From Anthopleura xanthogrammica (lineage: Eukaryota; Cnidaria; Anthozoa; Actiniaria; Actiniidae), in the NCBI GenBank assembly GCA_964019055.1, contig OZ025211.1, positions 16,289,216 to 16,353,215 of the forward strand: a stretch of 64,000 nt of DNA, in the 5' to 3' direction. Of this stretch, positions 30,201 through 34,321 are shown piece after piece; position 1 is the stretch's first letter; the number at the start of each line of letters is the position of its first letter. The position numbers and the translations under genes are program-made. The notes beneath the pieces were generated by a model. That model saw only the letters and a list, made by a program, of their open reading frames with translations. It did no database searches and was not told the origin of the DNA.

Positions 30201-32263
30201 ATGCCCAGTTACTGCCCTTGTGGTGTGGTTACTTGTTGCAGGTAAAGTTGATAACTAATCTAATTAGCAAGCTATTCAACACGATAAAACATCAGTGCAT
30301 CAAGTGATAGCAGATCCTTTAACAAATATAAGTGGTATTTCACAAATTGTTCTTTGAATGCTTTCAGGTTTTTTAATTCTTCATAAACCAAGTGAGCCAT
30401 GCGGCTCACATACCTATTTATGACTGGCTCACATACCTAGGTACATATTTTTATTATATACATTTTGATCAATACTTTTGCAGATATCAGGAAAGGACTT
30501 CTTTTCCCAAGGGTATCCAAGAACAACCGTAGAATCAATCCAAAATCTGCCCGTGGTGTCACCTCCTATAGGAAAACCTTTTCAGAGGTAGATCAGTATG
30601 GTTCTAGTCTACCCTTCATCTCACTACAATAACTATTACACCATCAATCATGCATGCATATATATGTTTTGTTAAGTTTATCATATTTTGTTTACAAGAT
30701 CGAAATTCTTTCAATTTGATATTTTTAAAAACTCCTTGAATATTTGTGACAATTAATCTCCAAACCCAGGATGAGCATTTGAACACCATTTACCACATTA
30801 TATCGTATTGTACCAAAATTGAAATACCATAATATAATATTTATTTATAGATGTCTAAAGCTCTTTTTGACAAGGAGTTCACAACTCACAGTATAAGGCG
30901 ATCAGCCGCTCGATGGGCTGCTCGTTGTGGGGCTGATGACAGCACTATCAAAAGGGCTGGAAGATGGTAGGTCTTAGAGTAACATGAATTTAAATTATTT
31001 ATTTATTTATTTATAGCTGCATGTAGCCTGTCAAACCTGGTTTCCATATAATAAAGAATTAAGAGAAAAATATCAAATGCCCTTGGCAGGACTCGAACCC
31101 ACGGTTTCTGTATACTAGTCCGACGTGTTAACCACTACACTACAAGGACCAACCACGCTGGTTACGCAGCCAGGCAATGTTGTATATGTGGCAACACCGA
31201 ACGCATTTCATTTCACTGGTTTCCATATAGTTAATCACCAGGTGTCTCAATACTAGTTATCTCAAAATTTGATGATATATATACTGTATCTTGACAATGA
31301 AATGCAGTTCAAAGTTGAAAACAACTAGTAAACAAAAGGCAATCTGGCACAACATATACCCCATTTCAAAAAATCCTTCAAAAATTTATATTCCACATTT
31401 AACAATAAATGAACAATTGAAGGGCTTAATGCAAAAGTGACCTTAGTGAAAATTTGAGACCATTTTTAAAATTTGCCTAAACCAAACAAAAATTCCACCA
31501 ACCAGCCTCTTTCGACCACATTATGAATGTTCCGTGTTTTTTTTCCGTGATTATGGCCGAAAAAGCAGGAAAACGCTCCCTAGTTTTGGCTTTGCTTGAC
31601 AACGGATCACTCGTCCATGAACTTGATGCCTTAAGTAGAATTGCATTAACAGCCTGCTGCGTGTCCAAGCAGAAACTTTAATTGAATTTTGTCACAACAA
31701 TCGAATTTAATTGTAGCTCCTTTCAGGGTTTTGTTTGCAATAGCATGGCATTTTCTTTCATAAATCTAATTTTTTTCCCGGCTTTCGGTAAATAGGCAAA
31801 AGTTAAAGTTAAACAGCGACGCATGCATTTTATTATTCTACTTACCATCCGCAAGTTTCTCCGTGTATAGTACTACTTTCTAGATCGATTCTTTCGATAT
31901 ATCAGTTAGCAGGTATTACTTCGACTTTTCTTCATAAATTCAGCTTGTGTTTAGACTCCGTGTACCGCATTTTCGATACACTCAACAACAACAAAAAAGT
32001 CATTATTATTAACTCGTTGTATTAACTCATCAACTCTAATTGATTTTTCAGGTAATCCAATAGTTTTGAGCTCTACACACAAGATGCTAGAGTTCAAATG
32101 ATAAAGGAGCACCATGATGGCAGCCCAGTAACAGACCACAAAATGTGGATGTTCAAGCCTTTATGTTAACTTTTCTCCCAGGGGGGATCCCATATATAGA
32201 AGGGCAAAGATGCTCGTCAGAAATTTAAAGAATGACCCGGAAAAGGCACCTGATGGTCTTTGA
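5778..32263 (+). CDS. Tyrosine recombinase-like gene, nine exons (gene span)
   Basis: Model: 5778-6063, 6454-6834, 14476-14633, 14851-14935, 29075-29146, 30158-30241, 30484-30587, 30851-30966 and 32182-32263; 1368 nt, 455 aa. All eight junctions keep phase (1,1,0,1,1,1,0,2). The C-terminal half reads like a tyrosine recombinase catalytic domain. It has LLARGG with R296 (box I), PWSKAD with K321 (beta-hairpin lysine), a DLCPVTAL helix, LLFPR, then H403-S-I-R406 (box II), GRW with W429 and a candidate nucleophile Y434. Residues 1-270 would hold the core-binding domain (AAFRYWLDAFG, LHQMMRMC). Such enzymes cut and rejoin DNA through a phosphotyrosine; eukaryotic relatives are known in Crypton and DIRS elements. 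Substrate, host role and affiliation are unknown. The W-to-Y spacing (5) is shorter than the usual 9 or so. It could be a domesticated or old Crypton-type gene. Exon models are by eye. Confidence 0.7.
6454..6834 (+). CDS. Recombinase gene exon 2
   Basis: The acceptor TTTGCCAG|TT at 6453 joins in phase with exon 1. The 126-residue stretch contains FLLEMLSEAKGKK and GHGAAFRYWLDAFG, which resembles a core-binding helical domain. The donor is CCTG|GTAATG at 6835. The following intron originally was about 1 kb and now holds the 6.6 kb long-TIR transposon. Confidence 0.65.
6835..7765 (+). other. Intron 2, 5' part
   Basis: Non-coding; contains G runs near 7068-7079 and 7537-7552. The short open frames here lack coding signs. 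Ends at the TTAA (7766-7769) that flanks the transposon. Confidence 0.5.
7766..7769. repeat. TTAA target site duplication, left
   Basis: TTAA directly precedes GAGAAG. Because TTAA is palindromic, the sequence alone cannot decide whether it is duplicated target or part of the inverted repeat. Confidence 0.65.
7770..8763 (+). repeat. Left terminal inverted repeat (about 1 kb)
   Basis: It matches 13391-14373 in reverse complement. The outer 800 bp or so is almost identical: the shadow open frames at 8160-8357 and 13786-13983 are identical in translation, and those at 7766-7969 and 14174-14377 differ by one residue. The inner 170 bp is clearly diverged with small indels (for example CTATGCCGATA against CTACGATA). 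Confidence 0.93.
8828..13030 (+). CDS. Transposase candidate of the long-TIR element (four exons)
   Basis: Join 8828-9251, 9329-9429, 9800-10828, 11027-13030; 1185 aa, no internal stop. Introns are GT-AG and phase-consistent (phases 1, 0, 0). The N-terminal exon is Cys/His-rich, including ICPLHR-x-LGLGW followed by a further Cys, and continues into ICVNCRK in exon 2. The C-terminal exon contains SDWAMKFLP (D631), KEDNAGCYH (D715) and GGKGSCDRKAA (D756). These are well-spaced acidic residues in conserved-looking contexts and a plausible DDD catalytic triad for DNA cleavage and strand transfer. Then follow an Asp run (about 903-927), a C2H2 finger (C932, C937, H950, H956) and a homeodomain-like block ending QQISSFFSRVAAKKK, both likely DNA-binding. 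The second Met (8840) is an alternative start. It would act in the nucleus on the TIRs. Superfamily assignment is tentative. Confidence 0.75.
9800..10828 (+). CDS. Transposase candidate, exon 3
   Basis: Bounded by CTATCTTTAG|GATGAAAAC (acceptor at 9799) and TACAAG|GTAATG (donor at 10829); 343 complete codons. It begins with an acidic linker and continues as a helical region (RTKRFHLRKAQHVV, RRQILSIMADKVGF). No named domain was recognised. Confidence 0.7.
11027..13030 (+). CDS. Transposase candidate, exon 4 (catalytic and zinc-finger part)
   Basis: Acceptor TTGATTTCAG|GTCCACG at 11026. The 667-residue exon holds the three candidate catalytic aspartates, the Asp tract from a GATGAT microsatellite at 12179-12240, the C2H2 finger and the homeodomain-like block. 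It stops with TAG at 13030, and an ATTAAA lies about 100 bp downstream. Minus-strand frames here are shadows. Confidence 0.75.
13391..14373 (-). repeat. Right terminal inverted repeat (about 1 kb)
   Basis: Reverse complement of 7770-8763. It is slightly shorter because of indels confined to the inner quarter. Confidence 0.93.
14374..14377. repeat. TTAA target site duplication, right
   Basis: TTAA directly follows CTTCTC, and is itself followed by TTAATAGC of the host intron. Confidence 0.65.
14476..14633 (+). CDS. Recombinase gene exon 3
   Basis: Preceded by a T-rich tract and TATTTTAG (acceptor at 14475), only 98 bp after the transposon's TTAA. In phase with exon 2 across the insertion. 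It encodes a basic linker and then FTLHQMMRMCNYCL, and ends CTGGAG|GTACTC. Confidence 0.7.
14851..14935 (+). CDS. Recombinase gene exon 4 (box I arginine)
   Basis: Acceptor TTTTTTACTTACAG at 14850. Encodes LVWFMALDCDIILFCSLLAR with the candidate box I arginine (R296), then GGTSPFE. The chosen donor is GAAG|GTGAAG at 14936, because it alone gives the phase needed by exon 5. If this donor is not used the frame runs on 14 more codons to a TAA at 14977-14979, five bases or so before AATAAA. Confidence 0.6.
14982..14987 (+). terminator. Possible intronic polyadenylation signal
   Basis: AATAAA lies three bases after the read-through stop of exon 4. Its position would allow a truncated isoform of 317 aa lacking boxes II and the tyrosine. 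A hexamer alone is weak evidence in AT-rich DNA. Confidence 0.3.
14988..15364 (+). other. Intron 4, 5' part
   Basis: AT-rich non-coding sequence up to the BEL insertion. The last 20 bases are a pyrimidine-rich tract that continued into the exon 5 acceptor before the insertion. Confidence 0.5.
15360..15364. repeat. BEL target site duplication, left (TCCTT)
   Basis: TCCTT precedes TGTAAT of the first LTR and matches 29052-29056. Confidence 0.85.
15365..15813 (-). repeat. BEL LTR 1 (3' LTR of copy A)
   Basis: 449 bp, same sequence as the other LTRs as far as read, except that its sixth base (15370) is T where the others have C. Confidence 0.92.
15930..17081 (-). CDS. BEL/Pao integrase, copy A
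   Basis: 383 residues from the first Met; the frame is open a little further upstream to the frameshift. An HHCC zinc domain is visible (H18, H23, C53, C56), then the DDE core with D89 (GVDYFGP), D151 (RSDNGTNF) and E201 (GVWERQ). A C-terminal domain follows (PNHLLLLRSG ... RWRQVQYMADVFWKRW ... VGDLVLVK) typical of BEL integrases. It would insert the cDNA into nuclear DNA. The frame is the same as that of protease-RT, and the RNase H segment between them is shifted. Confidence 0.88.
   Translation of the reverse strand: MILPANHHVTNLVILHYHAMTGHAGIERVLAETRRRFWIVKGRATVRRVLSKCITCKKLRAQPVSQFMGDLPKDRITPNEAPFTRVGVDYFGPFLVKRARSELKRYGCIFTCLTTRAIHIEVSHTLETDSFINALQRFIARRGEPVEIRSDNGTNFTGAQVELRRALKQWNQAQIDDFLRKREIQWIYNPPGASHMGGVWERQIRTVRSVLRGLLPLQVLDDEGLSTLMCIVEGIVNGRPITRISDDPKDLTPLTPNHLLLLRSGPTLPSGMFVKQDLYRRRWRQVQYMADVFWKRWLSEYLPTLQVRQKWLRPKRSLKVGDLVLVKHDNTARLRWPLGLIVDTYPGSDGLVRSVQVKTQTGVYDRPVDKICLLEGDMLQSDN
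17078..17983 (-). CDS. BEL/Pao RNase H segment, copy A (shifted frame)
   Basis: The segment carries the RNase H acidic set in order: D19 (HHFADAS), E63 (RLELAAA), D93 (YWSDS) and D139/D140 (NPADDAS). This domain degrades the RNA of RNA-DNA hybrids. It lies one phase off from the RT frame before it and the integrase frame after it, so it is bounded by two opposite frameshifts, near 17980 and near 17115-17125. The apparent start at 17983 is a TTG and not a real initiator. Confidence 0.82.
   Translation of the reverse strand: MPFEKGFETASAELHHFADASEQGYGAVSYLRMVDNNGTLHCSFLMSKSRLAPLKPTTIPRLELAAAVEAVKLDKLLRKELQVPLQESVYWSDSMIVLWYLQQEDKRYQTYVANRVAAIQEHTTPSQWRYVDSDSNPADDASRGMTAVEVVSTSRWIHGPPFLWKERKEWPTQPEFKCSMLEDAVEVKPNRKVYTVATGDADPIDLLVQRHSSWDSLKKSVAWLLRFKQYMKTRKPISGRLTVNELRVAATAIIVHVQCQTFGRRKDNSLLKLSPFQSKDGTKRVGGNSTMLTCTSRRSTL
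17880..20501 (-). CDS. BEL/Pao zinc knuckle, protease and reverse transcriptase, copy A
   Basis: 873 residues from the first Met; the frame is open back to 20627, just after an in-frame TAA. A gag-like helical region comes first, then Cys/His knuckles (CVKCGGHH, CVNCFKPGHLGRDC at about 143-190). Next is an A17-type aspartic protease region at about 245-400, with the active-site motif ALIDPGGTS (D268), where most retroelement proteases have D-S/T-G. The RT has MADIQGMF (D603) and YVDD (682-685). The last 20 or so residues are out-of-frame translation after the frameshift near 17980. Confidence 0.88.
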   Translation of the reverse strand: MQTFADELRTCRETLLTMGYLNELETRRSLCQIVEKLPAYLHSRWLKVNHAIKYKENRHPTLADVIRLVTDAAQQESDPVFGKTLAPKETPARVDSRRSQDSKRRSKGSHATQAVPRSNPAPAVMQFPPVTSTSSYSTPKEPCVKCGGHHYLTQCKDFKALRVKDRLAFIQSKRLCVNCFKPGHLGRDCSRPFVCTIDGCGQKHSKFLHLPPRLPQESEVARQPEQPKASGNSHFVAGGKEKVALPIVAVRVRGKGLDNYTDTYALIDPGGTSGYCSEELAQHLGVPRKNYTCNLSTIHESNTPVKADFVNLQVSNVNGGPQFDMTGVMVRPSLNIGLDNLATSTDLKEWPHLEDICMPKLNVNEVHLLIGQDTPDLTFPEETRRGKPGEPYACLTALGWVMNGPIGQDKLATFTSSNFTSAKPELNIERQLETLWKLEDDDCGDSLGLSSSDRKALNVWKESVKLVDQHYTMDIPFKERPPELPDNRLMAEHRLHLLGKRLQKNPELSEKYIASVHELLEKGYAEPVTDDNLKGREGYTWFLPHHPVLHPRKPDKCRLVYDCAAKYRGVSLNDKVHQGPDLTNSLVGVLLRFRQEPIALMADIQGMFNQVHVSENDRDALRFLWWKDDDPTKTPLVYRMKTHLFGGVWSPSCANFALKKCAQDNVKDFDPNTISTVDRNFYVDDCLKSVASLGEAVSLVKELRELLSRSGFNLTKWISNSREVLRTVPEVEWSKEVKTLDLDQELLPAERTLGVLWQVEADTYGFDVHPEERPFTRRGLLSTVSSVYDPLGFVSPFVLRAKMLFQELSRIKSGWDDPMPTEIKEQWCRWLQDLPLIQNFAVRKGFRNSLCRTTPFCRCFRAGLWSCIIPQDG
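20628..21836 (-). CDS. BEL/Pao gag-like ORF, copy A
   Basis: 402 codons from the ATG at 21836 (MSGEENVEIV) to a TAA at 20630-20628. The frame is open further upstream into the LTR, but this start follows the leader and fits the family. An acidic, Gln/Glu-rich coiled-coil-like centre is followed by the conserved BEL gag segment (TFDGDPLKYWPFIRAF). The stop falls inside that domain, and the same frame resumes at once with EPTEGYQLAWELLKERFG, so it is a single in-frame stop and not a natural end. It would be removed by readthrough or marks a dead copy. Confidence 0.82.
   Translation of the reverse strand: MSGEENVEIVEEPNELQDEITHLKSRRAVAKAAVTRIITAVDKLMAVDSNLVAVKERMIEFDQLRQDFATAHNAYSDRLTDDNDRLVAEEYWQNAIAPANEFNDVVGAWIAELEDQDKDHDEPDNEQDDDENEENNEMDDEAEDEKVKELQYKQLDIEQTVQHNAALEAKVQAVKRQQALELEAFELKSQELEEQMNLERQRIKLQLELEKRRKIMEEEMKHMKAELAQLKMNTETKEDTPTDVATKVAKVDLRFTHSTPNVSTPKRDLQPPPPEPIQSVGGAHYTPQFKPGDAEIRQPPWTPSASYRGDSMPQHAPHTTFADVLQQMMNDTRMHQQSLVDSLQRPKIELMTFDGDPLKYWPFIRAFTNAVDSKSDDDGSKLNSLMQYCTGKARSLLQCCLV
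21910..21983 (-). repeat. Leader repeat of BEL copy A (4 x 18-19 bp)
   Basis: GGCGATAATTT recurs at 21910, 21928, 21947 and 21966, spacing 18, 19 and 19, immediately inside the 5' LTR where the tRNA primer site is expected. No clear TGG-starting primer binding site was found. Confidence 0.8.
21984..22432 (-). repeat. BEL LTR 2 (shared middle LTR)
   Basis: TGTAAC ... TTACA, 449 bp. It serves as 5' LTR of copy A and 3' LTR of copy B. Confidence 0.93.
22549..23700 (-). CDS. BEL/Pao integrase, copy B
   Basis: Translation identical to copy A (offset 6619): HHCC zinc domain, D89, D151, E201 and the C-terminal domain. Confidence 0.88.
   Translation of the reverse strand: MILPANHHVTNLVILHYHAMTGHAGIERVLAETRRRFWIVKGRATVRRVLSKCITCKKLRAQPVSQFMGDLPKDRITPNEAPFTRVGVDYFGPFLVKRARSELKRYGCIFTCLTTRAIHIEVSHTLETDSFINALQRFIARRGEPVEIRSDNGTNFTGAQVELRRALKQWNQAQIDDFLRKREIQWIYNPPGASHMGGVWERQIRTVRSVLRGLLPLQVLDDEGLSTLMCIVEGIVNGRPITRISDDPKDLTPLTPNHLLLLRSGPTLPSGMFVKQDLYRRRWRQVQYMADVFWKRWLSEYLPTLQVRQKWLRPKRSLKVGDLVLVKHDNTARLRWPLGLIVDTYPGSDGLVRSVQVKTQTGVYDRPVDKICLLEGDMLQSDN
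23697..24602 (-). CDS. BEL/Pao RNase H segment, copy B (shifted frame)
   Basis: Identical to copy A, including the out-of-phase position and both bounding frameshifts (near 24599 and near 23734-23744). Confidence 0.82.
   Translation of the reverse strand: MPFEKGFETASAELHHFADASEQGYGAVSYLRMVDNNGTLHCSFLMSKSRLAPLKPTTIPRLELAAAVEAVKLDKLLRKELQVPLQESVYWSDSMIVLWYLQQEDKRYQTYVANRVAAIQEHTTPSQWRYVDSDSNPADDASRGMTAVEVVSTSRWIHGPPFLWKERKEWPTQPEFKCSMLEDAVEVKPNRKVYTVATGDADPIDLLVQRHSSWDSLKKSVAWLLRFKQYMKTRKPISGRLTVNELRVAATAIIVHVQCQTFGRRKDNSLLKLSPFQSKDGTKRVGGNSTMLTCTSRRSTL
24499..27120 (-). CDS. BEL/Pao zinc knuckle, protease and reverse transcriptase, copy B
   Basis: Identical in translation to copy A, including the D-P-G protease motif and YVDD. 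Confidence 0.88.
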   Translation of the reverse strand: MQTFADELRTCRETLLTMGYLNELETRRSLCQIVEKLPAYLHSRWLKVNHAIKYKENRHPTLADVIRLVTDAAQQESDPVFGKTLAPKETPARVDSRRSQDSKRRSKGSHATQAVPRSNPAPAVMQFPPVTSTSSYSTPKEPCVKCGGHHYLTQCKDFKALRVKDRLAFIQSKRLCVNCFKPGHLGRDCSRPFVCTIDGCGQKHSKFLHLPPRLPQESEVARQPEQPKASGNSHFVAGGKEKVALPIVAVRVRGKGLDNYTDTYALIDPGGTSGYCSEELAQHLGVPRKNYTCNLSTIHESNTPVKADFVNLQVSNVNGGPQFDMTGVMVRPSLNIGLDNLATSTDLKEWPHLEDICMPKLNVNEVHLLIGQDTPDLTFPEETRRGKPGEPYACLTALGWVMNGPIGQDKLATFTSSNFTSAKPELNIERQLETLWKLEDDDCGDSLGLSSSDRKALNVWKESVKLVDQHYTMDIPFKERPPELPDNRLMAEHRLHLLGKRLQKNPELSEKYIASVHELLEKGYAEPVTDDNLKGREGYTWFLPHHPVLHPRKPDKCRLVYDCAAKYRGVSLNDKVHQGPDLTNSLVGVLLRFRQEPIALMADIQGMFNQVHVSENDRDALRFLWWKDDDPTKTPLVYRMKTHLFGGVWSPSCANFALKKCAQDNVKDFDPNTISTVDRNFYVDDCLKSVASLGEAVSLVKELRELLSRSGFNLTKWISNSREVLRTVPEVEWSKEVKTLDLDQELLPAERTLGVLWQVEADTYGFDVHPEERPFTRRGLLSTVSSVYDPLGFVSPFVLRAKMLFQELSRIKSGWDDPMPTEIKEQWCRWLQDLPLIQNFAVRKGFRNSLCRTTPFCRCFRAGLWSCIIPQDG
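27247..28455 (-). CDS. BEL/Pao gag-like ORF, copy B
   Basis: Identical in translation to copy A, with the same in-frame TAA at 27249-27247. Confidence 0.82.
   Translation of the reverse strand: MSGEENVEIVEEPNELQDEITHLKSRRAVAKAAVTRIITAVDKLMAVDSNLVAVKERMIEFDQLRQDFATAHNAYSDRLTDDNDRLVAEEYWQNAIAPANEFNDVVGAWIAELEDQDKDHDEPDNEQDDDENEENNEMDDEAEDEKVKELQYKQLDIEQTVQHNAALEAKVQAVKRQQALELEAFELKSQELEEQMNLERQRIKLQLELEKRRKIMEEEMKHMKAELAQLKMNTETKEDTPTDVATKVAKVDLRFTHSTPNVSTPKRDLQPPPPEPIQSVGGAHYTPQFKPGDAEIRQPPWTPSASYRGDSMPQHAPHTTFADVLQQMMNDTRMHQQSLVDSLQRPKIELMTFDGDPLKYWPFIRAFTNAVDSKSDDDGSKLNSLMQYCTGKARSLLQCCLV
28529..28602 (-). repeat. Leader repeat of BEL copy B
   Basis: Same four 18-19 bp repeats as at 21910-21983. 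Confidence 0.8.
28603..29051 (-). repeat. BEL LTR 3 (5' LTR of copy B)
   Basis: TGTAAC ... CATTACA, 449 bp; followed directly by TCCTT. Confidence 0.93.
29052..29056. repeat. BEL target site duplication, right (TCCTT)
   Basis: Matches 15360-15364. It lies 18 bp before the first base of recombinase exon 5. Confidence 0.85.
29075..29146 (+). CDS. Recombinase gene exon 5 (beta-hairpin lysine)
   Basis: Acceptor CATGTGCAG at 29074, just 23 bp from the BEL LTR end. Encodes KLPHRLDVKIPWSKAD with the candidate catalytic K321. A GT donor at 29151 gives the wrong phase. The GC donor AAGG|GCAAGTAA at 29147 matches the extended GC-AG consensus and restores the phase to exon 6. Confidence 0.6.
29147..30157 (+). 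other. Intron 5, probable GC-AG type, with a SINE
   Basis: Starts GCAAGTAA and ends AATGTTGCAG. A tRNA-derived SINE occupies about 29611-29935; the remainder is AT-rich with a CA/TA-rich stretch near 30050-30120. Confidence 0.5.
29611..29935 (+). mobile_element. tRNA-derived SINE (family 1)
   Basis: The head GGTGGCGTAGTGCGTAAG ... GGGTTCAATCCCCGGACTC has an A-box-like start and a B box (29661-29672) and ends in CACC like a tRNA acceptor. The body contains the phrases GTTTGTTGGTTCTTTCCC, TTTTTCTCCGGGTTCTCC and TTTTCCTCCCTCC, shared by at least six other copies in the window. This copy has an extra 3' portion (GACATGAGTCGTATGGCGGC). Confidence 0.78.
30158..30241 (+). CDS. Recombinase gene exon 6
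   Basis: Acceptor TTGCAG at 30157, donor GCAG|GTAAAG at 30242. Encodes VTLTLWSN followed by DLCPVTALVVWLL, a helix pattern common before box II in eukaryotic transposon tyrosine recombinases. Confidence 0.72.
30484..30587 (+). CDS. Recombinase gene exon 7
   Basis: Acceptor ACTTTTGCAG at 30483, donor TCAGAG|GTAGAT at 30588. Encodes IRKGLLFPRVSKNN and ends SYRKTFSE; in phase with exons 6 and 8. Confidence 0.72.
30851..30966 (+). CDS. Recombinase gene exon 8 (box II, HxxR)
   Basis: Acceptor TTTATTTATAG at 30850. Contains TTHSIRRSAARWAARCG and IKRAGRW, the clearest recombinase signature: H403, R406 and W429. The donor is GATG|GTAGGT at 30967; without splicing the frame stops two codons later. 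Confidence 0.78.
30967..32181 (+). other. Intron 8 with a SINE
   Basis: GTAGGT ... TTTTCTCCCAG. Contains the SINE at 31051-31215 with its target duplication. Minus-strand open frames at 31477-31668 and 31951-32139 have no supporting features. Confidence 0.5.
31051..31215 (-). mobile_element. tRNA-derived SINE (family 2) with 14-bp target duplication
   Basis: CTGGTTTCCATATA flanks the insert at 31037-31050 and 31216-31229. Read on the minus strand the head is tRNA-like: TAGTGTAGTGGTTAACACG (A-box region) and GGGTTCGAGTCCTGCC (B box). The anticodon stem does not fold well and there is no clean acceptor pairing, so it is not a tRNA gene. Confidence 0.75.
32182..32263 (+). CDS. Recombinase gene exon 9 (C-terminus, candidate tyrosine)
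   Basis: The acceptor CTCCCAG at 32181 completes the Trp codon of GRW in phase. Encodes GDPIYRRAKMLVRNLKNDP and ends in TGA. Y434 is the only tyrosine. It follows the Trp by five residues, closer than usual, so a different last exon is possible. Confidence 0.5.
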
Positions 32264-34321
32264 TGGTCTCCAATTGGCTCGACTAGCTGAAGTTAGAATG
32301 TATTGTCTTCCTTTTACATTTGGATTGGTTCTTGGGTTCTCATTGTCTATGTGTCTGGTTATAGTAGCTGCATTGTAACACCCAGAAAGGTACCAAATAT
32401 TGAGAAAAAAGGTATAACAATCATCCCCACCTCTTTCACATTGGAGTCCCTGGGCTTTTCCCCATCCTAATCTGCATGAGCATTAAGTTATGTGACCATC
32501 CCTTTTCACTGCCTTTTTTCATGACCATCCCTTTTCTGGGCTCAAAAAGTTATAACCACCCCCTTTTTCCAGTGCCCCCTCCCTTATTTCTGACTAGTGT
32601 CTAAGGAGAAAAAATAAATAATTCAGCACTACATTGTGGAATGTCAAAATTGATCTTGTCTGTCAATGGTATATTCACCAGTTCCTTTTCTTCCTTTCAT
32701 TTATTTCTGTGTTTACAAATTTAGATAATAATGTGCATTAACCAGAAACAACAAATTTCACTGATAGGACATATACTGCTGTATAGTTTTTAATAAGCAT
32801 TTTTATTATATTTTAATAAAAAATACATCCTTACAAAATTAAAGTAAGGTCTCATCTTCATCTTTGTGTTTTACATTCTACAAGATTCATTTATTTAAAA
32901 GTGGTTCAATTTTCCCTTTGCTCCCCTCCCAGAAAAAAAGTTCATATTAAAGAACTGAGTGCTTTTTCAAATGCACCGAAATTTGTTGATAATTTTGTAA
33001 GTTAATTATGCTGATTTGAATGCATCAATGCACTTCAATATTATGAAACGTTTTAAAATTACATGCAAAAGCCATCCATTAAAAAAGCATAGCTAGTCTA
33101 CCACAAATTAATACATTTATTTCTTTACATTCATGTAAAACAGTTATACTTGATTACTACTGTACTCTATGCCAAAAAATACCATACAGATTCATGTCCA
33201 TTGTTGTTTTAGCTACTAGAGCATTTCAACTACTCATACTGTATTATATCTCTATAAGTTTGTTAAAGGATGAAAAATCGATAAACATGACTTGAAACTT
33301 GGTCAACTTTTTAAAAATAGCCCCAATAGTAGACAAGAAACATTTTAAAATTCTTATTTCATTTGTAAACAAATAATGTATTGTGGTTCATTAAAGGATT
33401 CCTTACTGCAATTCTCAATATTCCGTGAACTCAGTAGTTGTAAGTTGCCATGCTGAAATTGGTCAAAAATATTGAAGGTTCTGACTAACTGATTAGTTTG
33501 GCTTAATGTCAGCAAAGAAACCTGTCTGCATGAGGTGGCAGAATATTGAGAACTCCAGTAAGCTGCAATCACGCAGAAACAGAAACAATTTTTTTAAAGT
33601 AATGCATAATTTGTCATTGGCTTCTACAAGGGGAGGGGGGACTCTCCCCTTATGTGAGTATTTTGCTTTGACATATTTCAAAATAAGTATATTTCCTCAT
33701 ATGTACTGTATGGGCTACAACACCTGGAAACAAATGACTAATATGATGTGCCAGCAACATAGGAATAATAACACTCCATGAATATAAAATATAATAATAC
33801 TCACTATCATCATTACTAATTACAGTGGAGCTAGTCTCCTCTGTAAGCTGTATATTAGTTATTAGTATAGAAATTTGGAATATTAAATTTGAACAATTGA
33901 GTTTTCAAAGAGTTCAAAATTGCATGAGCCTGTGCACGAGAAAAACCATATGATTTCTAATTGATAATTATACACACTAAAAAAATTACATATTATTAAT
34001 ACAAATAATACAAAGTTGCAAATTGTTGTTGCTATCTATATTGAGCTGGTTGACAGAATGTCTGAAAATTTCTACAATTTACAAAATTTGTCGAAAATTT
34101 TACACTAACAAGTACAAACTTTTTTTCAGAGTGTTTTCAAGGGTGGCTGTGATCCCTTTCAAAAACATCTCAAAGGAGCAGAGCATTAGTGATTCTCTGC
34201 AATTGCAGACAAAGCTAAAGTCTCTGGAGAGCAAATCCATAAGAAGCATTGGAGTGCTTCTGGAGTTGGTGAATGAGTTTGAAGGAATAAGAGAAGACCC
34301 CCTGTTTAGTTAATTAAGTAA
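32264..34321. other. Intergenic region, no supported gene
   Basis: AT-rich. A short stretch at 33888-33975 (TTTTCAAAGAGTTCAAA and ACCATATGATTTCT) is related to the outer ends of the giant inverted repeat at 45086-47428. An open frame ending at 34313 is preceded by TTTTTTTCAG (near 34128) and resembles a terminal exon, but it has no recognised domain. Confidence 0.4.

Noticed and set aside
31075..31190. Possible tRNA gene on the minus strand
   Set aside because: It has A and B box-like sequences but the anticodon and acceptor stems do not pair properly, and a 14-bp target duplication shows it is the head of a SINE.
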